The notes beneath the pieces are model-generated. The model was not told where the DNA came from. It worked only from the letters and a program-made list of their open reading frames with translations, and made no database searches. DNA of 9,064 nucleotides. It comes from Nitrososphaerales archaeon TH5896 (GTDB taxonomy: Archaea > Thermoproteota > Nitrososphaeria > Nitrososphaerales > Nitrososphaeraceae). Made by a program: the position numbers and the translations under genes. The stretch spans positions 1 through 9,064 of the forward strand of contig JAATVP010000174.1 of assembly GCA_014523625.1 (NCBI GenBank). The letters run 5' to 3'. Of this stretch, positions 1 through 8,231 are shown in pieces (position 1 is the stretch's first letter; each line of letters begins with the position of its first letter).

Positions 1-1
1 A

Positions 2-472
2 AAGGATACGAAAGGCATCTTTCGAGTGCATCACTTTGACAAGGTTGAGCAGTTCATATTCACACGTCCAGAAGATTCGGAAAAAGAGCATCAGAAAATG
101 GTAGAATTGGCCGAGAAATTTTATGAAAAATTGGGAATCCCTATTCGGACCGTCCTTCTGTGTACGGGTGACATGGGTAAGACTTCCTCTAAAACTTACG
201 ATTTAGAAGCCTGGATGCCCGGACAAAACTGTTATAGAGAGATTGTTTCGAGCTCGAACTGTTTAGACTATCAGGCTAGGAGATTGAGAATACGATTTAG
301 AGATCGCCCTGATGAGGAAACTCGCTTAGTTCATACCCTAAACAGCACTCTGGTCGCGACTGGAAGAACGTTAGTTGCAATTATTGAAAACTTTCAACGC
401 GCGGACGGAACGATAGAAGTACCTGAATCCCTGAAGAAATTCGTAGGAACTGATGAGATTTCAGCTCGATAA
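2..472 (+). CDS. serS: Seryl-tRNA synthetase, C-terminal part (5' end outside window)
   Basis: Charges tRNA-Ser with serine in the cytoplasm. The frame is open from base 2, so the gene begins before the window and 156 codons are visible; the GTG at 26 is an internal valine, not a start. Class II motif 2 is seen at the beginning (GIFRVHHFDKVEQF, visible residues 5-18), followed by the serine-pocket region, and motif 3 is seen as NSTLVATGRTLVAIIENFQ. This is the common bacterial/archaeal SerRS type, not the rare methanogen zinc form. The C-terminus closes about 30 residues after motif 3, as usual for the family. It converges on amoB with a 95-bp gap in which I see no clear structured terminator. 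Confidence 0.95.
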   Translation, partial: KDTKGIFRVHHFDKVEQFIFTRPEDSEKEHQKMVELAEKFYEKLGIPIRTVLLCTGDMGKTSSKTYDLEAWMPGQNCYREIVSSSNCLDYQARRLRIRFRDRPDEETRLVHTLNSTLVATGRTLVAIIENFQRADGTIEVPESLKKFVGTDEISAR

Positions 473-567
473 AAACTTCAAAAGCGTAAGAAAGTATTCC
501 CTGAATACAATTCCCATTGTTGATTAAGCACAAAAATGAGGGAAGTTAGTTATTGTGTGTGTGATTA

Positions 568-1122
568 CTAGATCACTTGCCACGGTCTAGTCGCGAAGGT
601 TACGCCTAAGCCTGCCCCTATCAATATTACTTGATAGAAAACATTCGTCCATGGAACTGGTTTGAAAATTGGTTCGCCCGTCACTTGAACGGTTTGTCCT
701 GGACCAAGTCCTGGGCCAATGGTCTGAATATTGAGCTGTGTATGGACATGATAAATACCTGGTTCTAGCGCTCTGACGGTTAGTGAGTATGGAATTGTAG
801 CTTCTGGTTCAATGTCAAAGACATTGCCGGGTGGATCACGAGCTATGAACTCCCACCTGTTGCCTGCATTTGTTGATTCGCTGAAAAGCGACAACCACGC
901 TCTAAGTGGCCTGTTCACCAAACTCTGTAGTGTGCCAGTTACTGTTAGCTCATCACCGGTCTTAAGTGTCTGACCAGAAAAAGATTCGTCTTGAATTCTC
1001 ACAAACCTACTCTGGAGTTGGGCCTGAACACCATGTCCCTCTACAGAAGGCATAAATGCGAATGCACTAGACATTACTAATACCGCAGCCAATCCTGTCA
1101 AGACTATAGCCTTGTTAATCAT
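568..1122 (-). CDS. amoB: Ammonia monooxygenase subunit B (archaeal AmoB)
   Basis: Copper-binding subunit of the membrane ammonia monooxygenase that oxidises ammonia to hydroxylamine. It has 184 residues, close to the ~190 usual for archaeal AmoB and much shorter than bacterial AmoB because the second cupredoxin domain is missing. Residues 1-29 form a signal peptide ending VEG; cleavage there would leave His30 as the mature N-terminus. With His125 and His127 (YHVHTQL) it reproduces the three-His CuB site known from PmoB. A single C-terminal membrane helix spans about 160-178. The ATG is preceded by an AT-rich TATA element (1157-1166), implying a 5' leader of about a dozen bases. The gene diverges from amoX across a 232-bp intergenic region. 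Confidence 0.97.
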   Translation of the reverse strand: MINKAIVLTGLAAVLVMSSAFAFMPSVEGHGVQAQLQSRFVRIQDESFSGQTLKTGDELTVTGTLQSLVNRPLRAWLSLFSESTNAGNRWEFIARDPPGNVFDIEPEATIPYSLTVRALEPGIYHVHTQLNIQTIGPGLGPGQTVQVTGEPIFKPVPWTNVFYQVILIGAGLGVTFATRPWQVI

Positions 1123-1156
1123 TTGTCGTTTCTATGCGATACCAGAAGAAACAAAG

Positions 1157-1166
1157 ATATATATTT
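1157..1166 (-). promoter_or_regulatory. TATA-like element of amoB
   Basis: Read on the minus strand this is AAATATATAT, centred about 40 bases before the amoB ATG. Using the usual archaeal spacing of about 26 bases, transcription would start near 1136. Inference from spacing and composition only. Confidence 0.5.
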
Positions 1167-1317
1167 TGCTGTTACCGACGGATCAAATTCTATTCCTTCA
1201 TGAATTCATAATCCGTAGAGAATTTCCTTCATTTGTAACTCTGAATAAAGATGATCCTGGATATGGGATCTGCTTTGGCATACATATTTTCAATCTAATT
1301 TCAGTTTGCACAGCAAA

Positions 1318-1327
1318 ATTTAAAAAG
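1318..1327 (+). promoter_or_regulatory. TATA-like element of amoX
   Basis: ATTTAAAAAG, with TTTAAAAA centred about 33 bases before the amoX ATG at 1355. This predicts a transcript start near 1348 and a leader of only a few bases. Inference from spacing and composition. Confidence 0.45.
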
Positions 1328-1354
1328 GTAAGTAATGATCAGGTATTGTATAAG

Positions 1355-1657
1355 ATGACTTTACCAAAGGGATTCGGACCTGGTGGAAGGCGCGTTGAAG
1401 GCGGCGGTAGTAGAGACGACGATGTAGAAAAGATGATCGGACGCAGAGTAGAAAATTTCAGGGGTATCTTAATCCTAGGCTTTGCATTGTGCTGGGCTGC
1501 AACAGCTGGCGGTGTTTATGTAGGCGTAACTGTTTATCCTTGGGCATATCCTCTGCCAAGTGGTATATACGCCCTATCTGTGCTTACTGTTATCGAAGCT
1601 CTAGGCTTCTTCTGGATGTGGAAGATCGCAACAGAGAAACCTCTACGTCCGTACTGA
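1355..1657 (+). CDS. amoX: AmoX, small two-helix membrane protein of the archaeal amo locus
   Basis: 100 residues. The N-terminus is hydrophilic, glycine- and arginine-rich (about 1-35), followed by two membrane helices at about 37-60 and 70-92 and a short tail ending RPY. This is the conserved small protein found beside amoA in ammonia-oxidising archaea (orf38 of early fosmid work), proposed as an extra subunit of the archaeal monooxygenase; its exact role is not shown by the sequence. The frame is open upstream to 1112, but the ATG at 1355 is preferred: it sits just downstream of a TATA-like element, and the upstream codons lie in the divergent promoter region and resemble no AmoX. It is followed by amoA after 114 bp. 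Confidence 0.9.
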   Translation: MTLPKGFGPGGRRVEGGGSRDDDVEKMIGRRVENFRGILILGFALCWAATAGGVYVGVTVYPWAYPLPSGIYALSVLTVIEALGFFWMWKIATEKPLRPY

Positions 1658-1740
1658 TCTATTCCTTATTTTTTGGCGGCAGAAGTTACGCATTATTGCA
1701 CTGTTTTTTCTCAGCAAGTTTTTGGCGCGCGTAGATAAAT

Positions 1741-1751
1741 TTTATATATAA
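1741..1751 (+). promoter_or_regulatory. Strong TATA box of amoA
   Basis: TTTATATATAA, centred about 26 bases before the amoA ATG at 1772. That spacing places the transcription start at or within a few bases of the start codon, so an amoA transcript from here would be leaderless. The gap between amoX and amoA also carries two T-runs (1667-1675 and 1703-1710) that could end an amoX transcript. amoA therefore appears to have its own promoter rather than relying only on readthrough. Confidence 0.6.
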
Positions 1752-1771
1752 CCTCTAGCAGAGAGTTGTTA

Positions 1772-2422
1772 ATGGTCTGGCTAAGACGCACAACGCACTA
1801 TCTCTTCATAGTTGTCGTAGCTGTTAACAGCACGCTGCTGACTATTAATGCAGGAGACTACATATTCTATACTGATTGGGCTTGGACTTCATTCGTCGTG
1901 TTCTCTATATCGCAGTCAACGATGCTCGTTGTGGGTGCCATCTACTACATGTTGTTTACGGGAGTGCCAGGGACAGCGACCTACTATGCCACTATAATGA
2001 CGATTTATACATGGGTTGCGAAAGGGGCTTGGTTTGCTCTTGGATATCCATACGACTTCATTACGGTACCGGTTTGGATTCCATCTGCAATGTTGCTGGA
2101 CCTGTCTTACTGGGCAACAAGAAGGAACAAACACGCGGCGATCCTAATAGGAGGAACATTGGTTGGTCTTTCACTGCCATTGTTTAACATGATCAACTTG
2201 TTGACCATACGCGATCCGCTTGAAATGGCATTCAAGTATCCTAGGCCAACACTGCCTCCATACATGACACCAATCGAACCACAAGTCGGCAAGTTCTATA
2301 ATAGTCCAGTAGCCTTAGGAGCTGGCGCGGGAGCCGTGCTATCTGTGCCAATAGCAGCTTTGGGTGCGAAACTCAATACGTGGACTTACAGATGGATGGC
2401 CGCCTGGAGTAAGTGGGACTAA
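1772..2422 (+). CDS. amoA: Ammonia monooxygenase subunit A (archaeal AmoA)
   Basis: Membrane subunit A of ammonia monooxygenase, the standard marker gene of ammonia-oxidising archaea. From ATG 1772 the product is 216 residues, the normal archaeal length, beginning MVWLRRTTHYLF. The TTG at 1766 in the same frame is rejected as start because it is not family-like. Several hydrophobic helices are visible (about 9-25, 39-62, 68-92, 100-115, 122-143, 180-197), with the conserved AGDYIFYTDWAWTS segment at 27-40 and a C-terminus rich in Trp (TWTYRWMAAWSKWD). The sequence resembles soil group I.1b AmoA. A T-rich tract at 2441-2458 follows the stop. amoC, the third core subunit, is not in the window. 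Confidence 0.98.
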   Translation: MVWLRRTTHYLFIVVVAVNSTLLTINAGDYIFYTDWAWTSFVVFSISQSTMLVVGAIYYMLFTGVPGTATYYATIMTIYTWVAKGAWFALGYPYDFITVPVWIPSAMLLDLSYWATRRNKHAAILIGGTLVGLSLPLFNMINLLTIRDPLEMAFKYPRPTLPPYMTPIEPQVGKFYNSPVALGAGAGAVLSVPIAALGAKLNTWTYRWMAAWSKWD

Positions 2423-2440
2423 GCCAAATTCCGTCAATCC

Positions 2441-2458
2441 TTTTCTTTTTTCTTTTTC
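2441..2458 (+). terminator. T-rich terminator of amoA
   Basis: Three runs of T (4, 6 and 5) separated by single C, starting 18 bases after the amoA stop and without a hairpin. This matches the oligo-T signals that end archaeal transcripts. Confidence 0.6.
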
Positions 2459-2572
2459 ATCTAAGTTTAACTGCTAATATTCACTAGTCTACTGAATGTT
2501 AATTAGAAATAGTTGAAAAAATGAGCCGCTCTTAGATTGCTATTGGAAAAGAGATAATTATTTGGTGGCTAT

Positions 2573-5531
<2,959 letters not shown>

Positions 5532-5557
5532 CAATGTTATTGATTCTAATTTGCCAG

Positions 5558-5567
5558 CTTTTATTAG
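5558..5567 (-). promoter_or_regulatory. Possible TATA element of the korAB pair
   Basis: Reads CTAATAAAAG on the minus strand, centred about 31 bases before the korA ATG, which would give a leader of only a few bases. The match is weak in AT-rich intergenic DNA. Confidence 0.3.
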
Positions 5568-5593
5568 TTTACAATTTTATTTTCTATCAGAAA

Positions 5594-5737
5594 TCATCCG
5601 CCACCAGTCGCAGCATCATATAGACAACATTCACATTTATCACGTTCACCGCAATATGGACAAACACACAAGCATGCCTCTAAAGCGTTACCGCATATAT
5701 CGCATGGCGGAGGATCCACCTTGGTCTCATCAACCAT
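5594..5737 (-). CDS. 47-residue Cys-rich, zinc-ribbon-like small protein
   Basis: Not a gene I recognise by name. ATG at 5737 to TGA at 5594-5596 encodes 47 residues with nine cysteines (12, 15, 22, 24, 26, 29, 35, 37, 38) arranged CDICG, CLCVCPYCG and CECC, with acidic residues around them and a glycine tail. Pairs of CxxC spaced like this usually bind zinc; a [4Fe-4S] or copper site is also possible and cannot be told apart by eye. A TATA-like stretch at 5763-5776 sits about 26-36 bases upstream, consistent with a leaderless or very short-leader transcript. It diverges from pdxS and lies 62 bp upstream of korA on the same strand. The density of Cys in one frame argues for real coding; no homology search was possible. 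Confidence 0.65.
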   Translation of the reverse strand: MVDETKVDPPPCDICGNALEACLCVCPYCGERDKCECCLYDAATGGG

Positions 5738-5762
5738 ATCTTAAAATATCCAGTTTGTCAGT

Positions 5763-5776
5763 TATTATACTTTTAA
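5763..5776 (-). promoter_or_regulatory. TATA-like element of the 47-residue Cys-rich gene
   Basis: TTAAAAGTATAATA on the minus strand, holding two overlapping TATA-like cores. Either predicts a start within about 10 bases of the ATG at 5737. Confidence 0.45.
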
Positions 5777-5839
5777 TTACAATTTGAATGTGGCTCAAAA
5801 CAGCCTCTCTCATTCTCCGATTGATACTTGACACTAATC

Positions 5840-5848
5840 TCTAAATAA
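5840..5848 (+). promoter_or_regulatory. TATA-like element of pdxST
   Basis: TCTAAATAA, centred about 27 bases before the pdxS ATG, which would make the pdxS message leaderless. Inferred from spacing and composition. Confidence 0.4.
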
Positions 5849-5871
5849 CTGTTAGCAGTATACTTCTGTAA

Positions 5872-6843
5872 ATGACGATATCTCTCGTCCCATCCGAAAT
5901 TATTGAGCAGAGAAATATTCAAAGGCGTATTATCGGTTCTCACTCTCCATTTACTACCGGGACTACCTTGGTTAAGAGAGGATTCGCACACATGCAGAAG
6001 CATGGAGTTATTATGGATGTCACGAATATTGAGCAAGCGCAAATTGCGGAAGATGCAGGAGCGGTCGCCGTAATGGTGCTCGATAAACTCCCGTTCGATG
6101 TCAGGTTGGCAGGTGGTGTAGCAAGAACTGCTAGTGTGAAGGTTGTCCAAGAGATAATGGACGCAGTTACAATCCCTATCATGGCCAAGTGCAGGATAGG
6201 TCATCTTGGAGAAGCTCAAATTTTAGAGGAGATTGGTGTTGATACCATTGATGAAAGCGAAGTACTCACCCCAGCTGATGAAGCTAATCATCTATGGAAA
6301 TGGAATTTCAAAGTACCATTTGTGAATGGTGCTAAAAATCTTGGCGAAGCCCTTCGTAGAATAGAAGAGGGCTGTTCTATGATTAGAACCAAAGGTGAGC
6401 CAGGGACTGGCAATGTAGCTGAGGCAGTGTCACATATTAAGGCAGTAAATAATGATATACGAAGGCTTAATTCAATTGTAGATGATCCGCAAGAACTCAT
6501 AAAGGCGTCCAGACAGCTACAATCGGCTCTACCTCTAGTTGAAGAGACAGCCAGGTTAGGGAAATTACCAGTAGTAAATTTTGCGGCAGGCGGGATATCT
6601 ACACCAGCTGACGCCGCGCTTTTAATGAGTCTTGGCTGTGACGGCGTCTTTGTAGGTTCAGGAATTTTCAAGTCAGACGATGCTTTACAACGAGCTCAGG
6701 CAATAGTTCTCGCTACTACTTACTTTGATGATCCTACCACTGTACTAGAATCACAGAAAATGGTGGACGAAAAGAAATCTATGTTGGGGCTTGATACTCA
6801 AAACTTGGCTTTGAGGATGCAGGAAAGAGGACCATCCGTATGA
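5872..6843 (+). CDS. pdxS: PLP synthase subunit PdxS
   Basis: Synthase subunit of the ribose-5-phosphate-dependent vitamin B6 pathway: it combines ribose 5-phosphate, glyceraldehyde 3-phosphate and ammonia (delivered by PdxT) into pyridoxal 5'-phosphate. 323 residues. The (beta/alpha)8 barrel begins near residue 30 ([14 protein letters not shown]). Catalytic residues align with B. subtilis PdxS: Asp49 (GVIMD), Lys106 (IMAKCRIGH) and Lys174 ([10 protein letters not shown]). The phosphate-binding NFAAGGI and [13 protein letters not shown] segments are intact. The N-terminus is about 25 residues longer than in Bacillus; ATG 5872 is kept because no in-frame ATG lies between it and the conserved core and a TATA element precedes it. 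It overlaps pdxT by ATGA. Confidence 0.96.
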   Translation: MTISLVPSEIIEQRNIQRRIIGSHSPFTTGTTLVKRGFAHMQKHGVIMDVTNIEQAQIAEDAGAVAVMVLDKLPFDVRLAGGVARTASVKVVQEIMDAVTIPIMAKCRIGHLGEAQILEEIGVDTIDESEVLTPADEANHLWKWNFKVPFVNGAKNLGEALRRIEEGCSMIRTKGEPGTGNVAEAVSHIKAVNNDIRRLNSIVDDPQELIKASRQLQSALPLVEETARLGKLPVVNFAAGGISTPADAALLMSLGCDGVFVGSGIFKSDDALQRAQAIVLATTYFDDPTTVLESQKMVDEKKSMLGLDTQNLALRMQERGPSV

Positions 6844-7514
6844 GACAAGATGGACCTGTAATAGGAGTATTAGGAATTCAAGGAGACGTCGAGGAGAACG
6901 TTTCCCAGACTAGGATCGCTTTTAATTATCTAGGTAAGAAGGGTGACGTAAGAATTGTTCGACACTCTGAAGACATTTCAGGAATTAGTGGTTTAATTTT
7001 GCCTGGTGGAGAAAGCACTTTAATCAGCAACTTGGTTACCGTCAATGGGGAACTTTTTCGTAAGATCGCCGATGTGATATCTAGAGGAATGCCGGTATTA
7101 GGAACGTGTGCAGGTATGATTATCCTATCCACTAGAACTCATGACAGGGTCATTGGTCAAACAAATCAAAAGTTACTATCGTTGTTAAACATAGTAGTAG
7201 AAAGAAACGCTTTTGGAAGGCAAAGGGATTCCTTTGAGGCAGAAATGGAAATTCCAATTATAGGAAAAAGGCCTTTCAAAGGCATATTTATACGGGCTCC
7301 CATAGTGTCAAAAGCAGAGGAAGGAGTTGATGTTATTGCAAAGTTAGAGGACAAGGTTGTGGCAGTAAAGCAGGACAATATTATTGCCACAGCTTTCCAT
7401 CCCGAACTTGGCACGGACAATAGATTTCATCTTCATCTGATCAAGTCTGCTTTTGAATTCAGGAATCGCACCAATTTGATGCGGGGGGTGGGATTTGAAC
7501 CCACGAACCCCTGA
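6840..7514 (+). CDS. pdxT: PLP synthase glutaminase subunit PdxT
   Basis: Class I glutamine amidotransferase that releases ammonia from glutamine and channels it to PdxS. 224 residues, against roughly 190-200 usually. The Cys-His-Glu triad is visible as Cys90 (GTCAGM), His187 and Glu189 (AFHPEL); PGGES at 56-60 and the N-terminal [12 protein letters not shown] are typical. Start ATG overlaps the pdxS stop, so translation is coupled. The last eleven residues (214-224, [11 protein letters not shown]) are encoded by the complementary strand of the tRNA-Leu gene; no earlier stop exists, so the frame really ends inside the tRNA. The natural PdxT fold probably ends near residue 205-213. Confidence 0.95.
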   Translation: MRQDGPVIGVLGIQGDVEENVSQTRIAFNYLGKKGDVRIVRHSEDISGISGLILPGGESTLISNLVTVNGELFRKIADVISRGMPVLGTCAGMIILSTRTHDRVIGQTNQKLLSLLNIVVERNAFGRQRDSFEAEMEIPIIGKRPFKGIFIRAPIVSKAEEGVDVIAKLEDKVVAVKQDNIIATAFHPELGTDNRFHLHLIKSAFEFRNRTNLMRGVGFEPTNP

Positions 7515-7524
7515 GAGACGGGAT

Positions 7525-7540
7525 CACCTATAACTGTGAT
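7525..7540 (-). other. Canonical tRNA intron (position 37/38), 16 nt
   Basis: Removing these 16 nt joins CTTAAG to A and restores the anticodon stem CGGGA/TCCCG. A bulge-helix-bulge can be drawn: CTTA pairs with TAGG near the intron end (one G-U), with 3-nt bulges AGA and TGA. Because an A lies at both edges, the cut could be placed one base later from sequence alone; the BHB geometry favours the stated one. Confidence 0.8.
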
Positions 7541-7554
7541 CTTAAGTCCCGCGT

Positions 7555-7573
7555 CTCCAAGCAGATGATTACA
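7555..7573 (-). other. Noncanonical tRNA intron in the D-arm (position 23/24), 19 nt
   Basis: Without removal, the D-arm is about 19 nt too long. Excision gives the D-stem GTA/TAC and the arm length of archaeal tRNA-Leu. BHB support: CCAA in the exon pairs with TTGG near the intron end (4 bp), with 3-nt bulges ATT and AGA, and a short inner helix GTA/TGC closes a 6-nt loop. The outer helix is weak, so this is a relaxed motif. Confidence 0.7.
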
Positions 7574-7632
7574 ATTTGGCCAGGCTCTACAACCCCCGCT
7601 GCTACTTCATAGGACGAATTGACAAGTCCTTA

Positions 7633-7640
7633 CTTAAATC
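7633..7640 (-). promoter_or_regulatory. TATA-like element of tRNA-Leu
   Basis: GATTTAAG on the minus strand, centred about 38 bases before the tRNA 5' end, predicting a short leader of about a dozen nt. Confidence 0.45.
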
Positions 7641-7772
7641 TTACAGAAACCAGGATATTTGAAAACAGCCGAACAATTGAGAATTCTTTTTCACATTCAT
7701 GCAACTTTCCCTGCTACCAGATTCGTTTCTCAAAAATCGAGAATCCAACAAGAGAACGCATTAAGATACTAG

Positions 7773-7782
7773 TATATATATA
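7773..7782 (+). promoter_or_regulatory. Orphan TATA box, possible promoter of a noncoding RNA or long tRNA-Thr leader
   Basis: TATATATATA is the best TATA match in this intergenic region. On the plus strand it predicts a start near 7804, about 93 bases before tRNA-Thr, with no open frame following. The element is symmetric, so it could equally point left. No other good TATA lies close to tRNA-Thr. Confidence 0.4.
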
Positions 7783-7852
7783 GAAATTAGCGGTTGCATT
7801 CTCATAAGCAAAGGTGGACTTGGGTAAAGAGTGCAGTTAAGCTTATGTAGGT

Positions 7853-7908
7853 GGCCGTAGCGAATGTTACTTCCTGCCTTGCAGGGTGTTATTAGTGCCT
7901 TGATAGCT
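7853..7908 (+). repeat. Inverted repeat, left arm (tRNA-Thr leader plus first 12 nt of the tRNA)
   Basis: 56 bp that recur inverted at 8232-8287 with two mismatches. The arm includes the 44-bp leader of tRNA-Thr and GCCTTGATAGCT of the tRNA itself. A small hairpin CCTGC-CTT-GCAGG lies inside it at 7873-7885. Confidence 0.95.
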
Positions 7909-7970
7909 CAGCCTGGTAGAGCGTTGCCTTGGTAAGGCAAAGGTCCCGGGTCCAAATCCCGGTCAAGGCT
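7897..7970 (+). tRNA. tRNA-Thr(GGU)
   Basis: 74 nt including discriminator T73, no CCA and no intron. Acceptor GCCTTGA/TCAAGGC, D-stem GCTC/GAGC, anticodon stem TTGCC/GGCAA with loop TTGGTAA (anticodon GGT), T-stem CCGGG/CCCGG are all fully paired. The T-loop reads TCCAAAT: position 55 is C where nearly all elongator tRNAs have T (pseudouridine). All stems are intact, so the gene looks functional apart from that base. A T-run follows at 7994-7999. Its first 12 nt are part of the inverted repeat. Confidence 0.92.
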
Positions 7971-8189
7971 TATTTCTGAGCGTCGAATGCGGCTTTTTTC
8001 ATTGGATAATCCGAAGTCATTTGTCAAAACTGTATACAGTTTTGACTGACCTGTATACAGCTTTCTATGAAGATTTAGAAAAATATCACAGCTCTGGCAG
8101 AAATATCCGACTTTCGTCAGCACCCCTTTACTACCGACTCTTATGTAAGCTGAATGGAGTATCCGAAAGCATTCTTTACATTTTGTCAA
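7908..8189 (-). CDS. Small zinc-ribbon-like hypothetical protein (C-terminus antisense to tRNA-Thr)
   Basis: 93-codon frame from TTG 8189; I do not recognise a named gene. CKEC (4-7) and CQSC (31-34) form a two-knuckle zinc ribbon with GYF before the second knuckle. Then comes a twice-repeated heptad KLYTGQS-KLYTVLT (about 43-56) and a tail. A stop (TAG) lies upstream in frame and TTG is the only start codon before the first Cys pair. A TATA-like TATTTTTAAT (8213-8222) is about 28 bases upstream, giving a leaderless message. The last ~24 residues are read from the antisense of tRNA-Thr and are probably not part of the fold. It lies between the inverted-repeat arms. The plus-strand frame at 8021-8248 covers the same DNA but lacks Cys motifs and is judged a shadow. 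Confidence 0.45.
   Translation of the reverse strand: MTKCKECFRILHSAYIRVGSKGVLTKVGYFCQSCDIFLNLHRKLYTGQSKLYTVLTNDFGLSNEKSRIRRSEISLDRDLDPGPLPYQGNALPG
8023..8060. repeat. 24-bp perfect palindrome with a second CTGTATACAG 21 bp away
   Basis: 8023-8046 is a perfect 24-bp palindrome whose centre is CTGTATACAG (8030-8039); the same 10-bp palindrome recurs at 8051-8060, 21 bp apart centre to centre. On the minus strand the 21-bp period equals seven codons and encodes the KLYT heptads of the zinc-ribbon ORF. Tandem protein-binding sites on one face of the helix are the alternative. Confidence 0.85.
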
Positions 8190-8212
8190 CGGAAATACTA
8201 ACTCATAGTACT

Positions 8213-8222
8213 ATTAAAAATA
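8213..8222 (-). promoter_or_regulatory. TATA-like element of the zinc-ribbon ORF
   Basis: TATTTTTAAT on the minus strand, centred about 28 bases before the TTG at 8189, fitting a leaderless start. It lies just inside the right arm of the inverted repeat. Confidence 0.35.
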
Positions 8223-8231
8223 CCGCCGCAC

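Larger units (their letters stand above)
7480..7599 (-). tRNA. tRNA-Leu(UAA) with two predicted introns
   Basis: Precursor of 120 nt including discriminator A73 at 7480; CCA is not encoded. The acceptor GCGGGGG pairs with CCCCCGC. T-arm is GTGGG-TTCAAAT-CCCAC. Anticodon TAA is at 7542-7544, flanked by the stem CGGGA/TCCCG. Two inserted stretches must be removed to form a normal cloverleaf: 7555-7573 in the D-arm and 7525-7540 after position 37. The spliced product is 85 nt, with a 3-bp D-stem (GTA/TAC) and a long variable arm, exactly as expected of type II tRNA-Leu. A TATA-like element lies at 7633-7640. The 3' 35 bp overlap the converging pdxT coding sequence. Confidence 0.9.
7600..7852. 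other. Intergenic stretch without a gene, containing an orphan TATA box
   Basis: About 250 bp between tRNA-Leu and the inverted repeat. All frames are short and closed. It holds the tRNA-Leu promoter at its left, several GAGAATTC/GAGAATC-like AT-rich words (for example around 7679-7686 and 7739-7744), a strong TATATATATA at 7773-7782, and otherwise nothing I can name. Confidence 0.6.

Noticed and set aside
26..28. GTG as a start codon of the first gene
   Set aside because: The frame is open to base 2 and the preceding residues GIFR belong to SerRS motif 2, so the GTG is internal.
1112..1354. N-terminal extension of AmoX from 1112
   Set aside because: It would read through the amoB promoter region and the amoX TATA element; AmoX is normally about 100 residues and the ATG at 1355 fits.
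5773..6219. Long minus-strand frame opposite pdxS, and similar frames opposite pdxT
   Set aside because: Shadow frames complementary to well-conserved enzymes, with no domain of their own.
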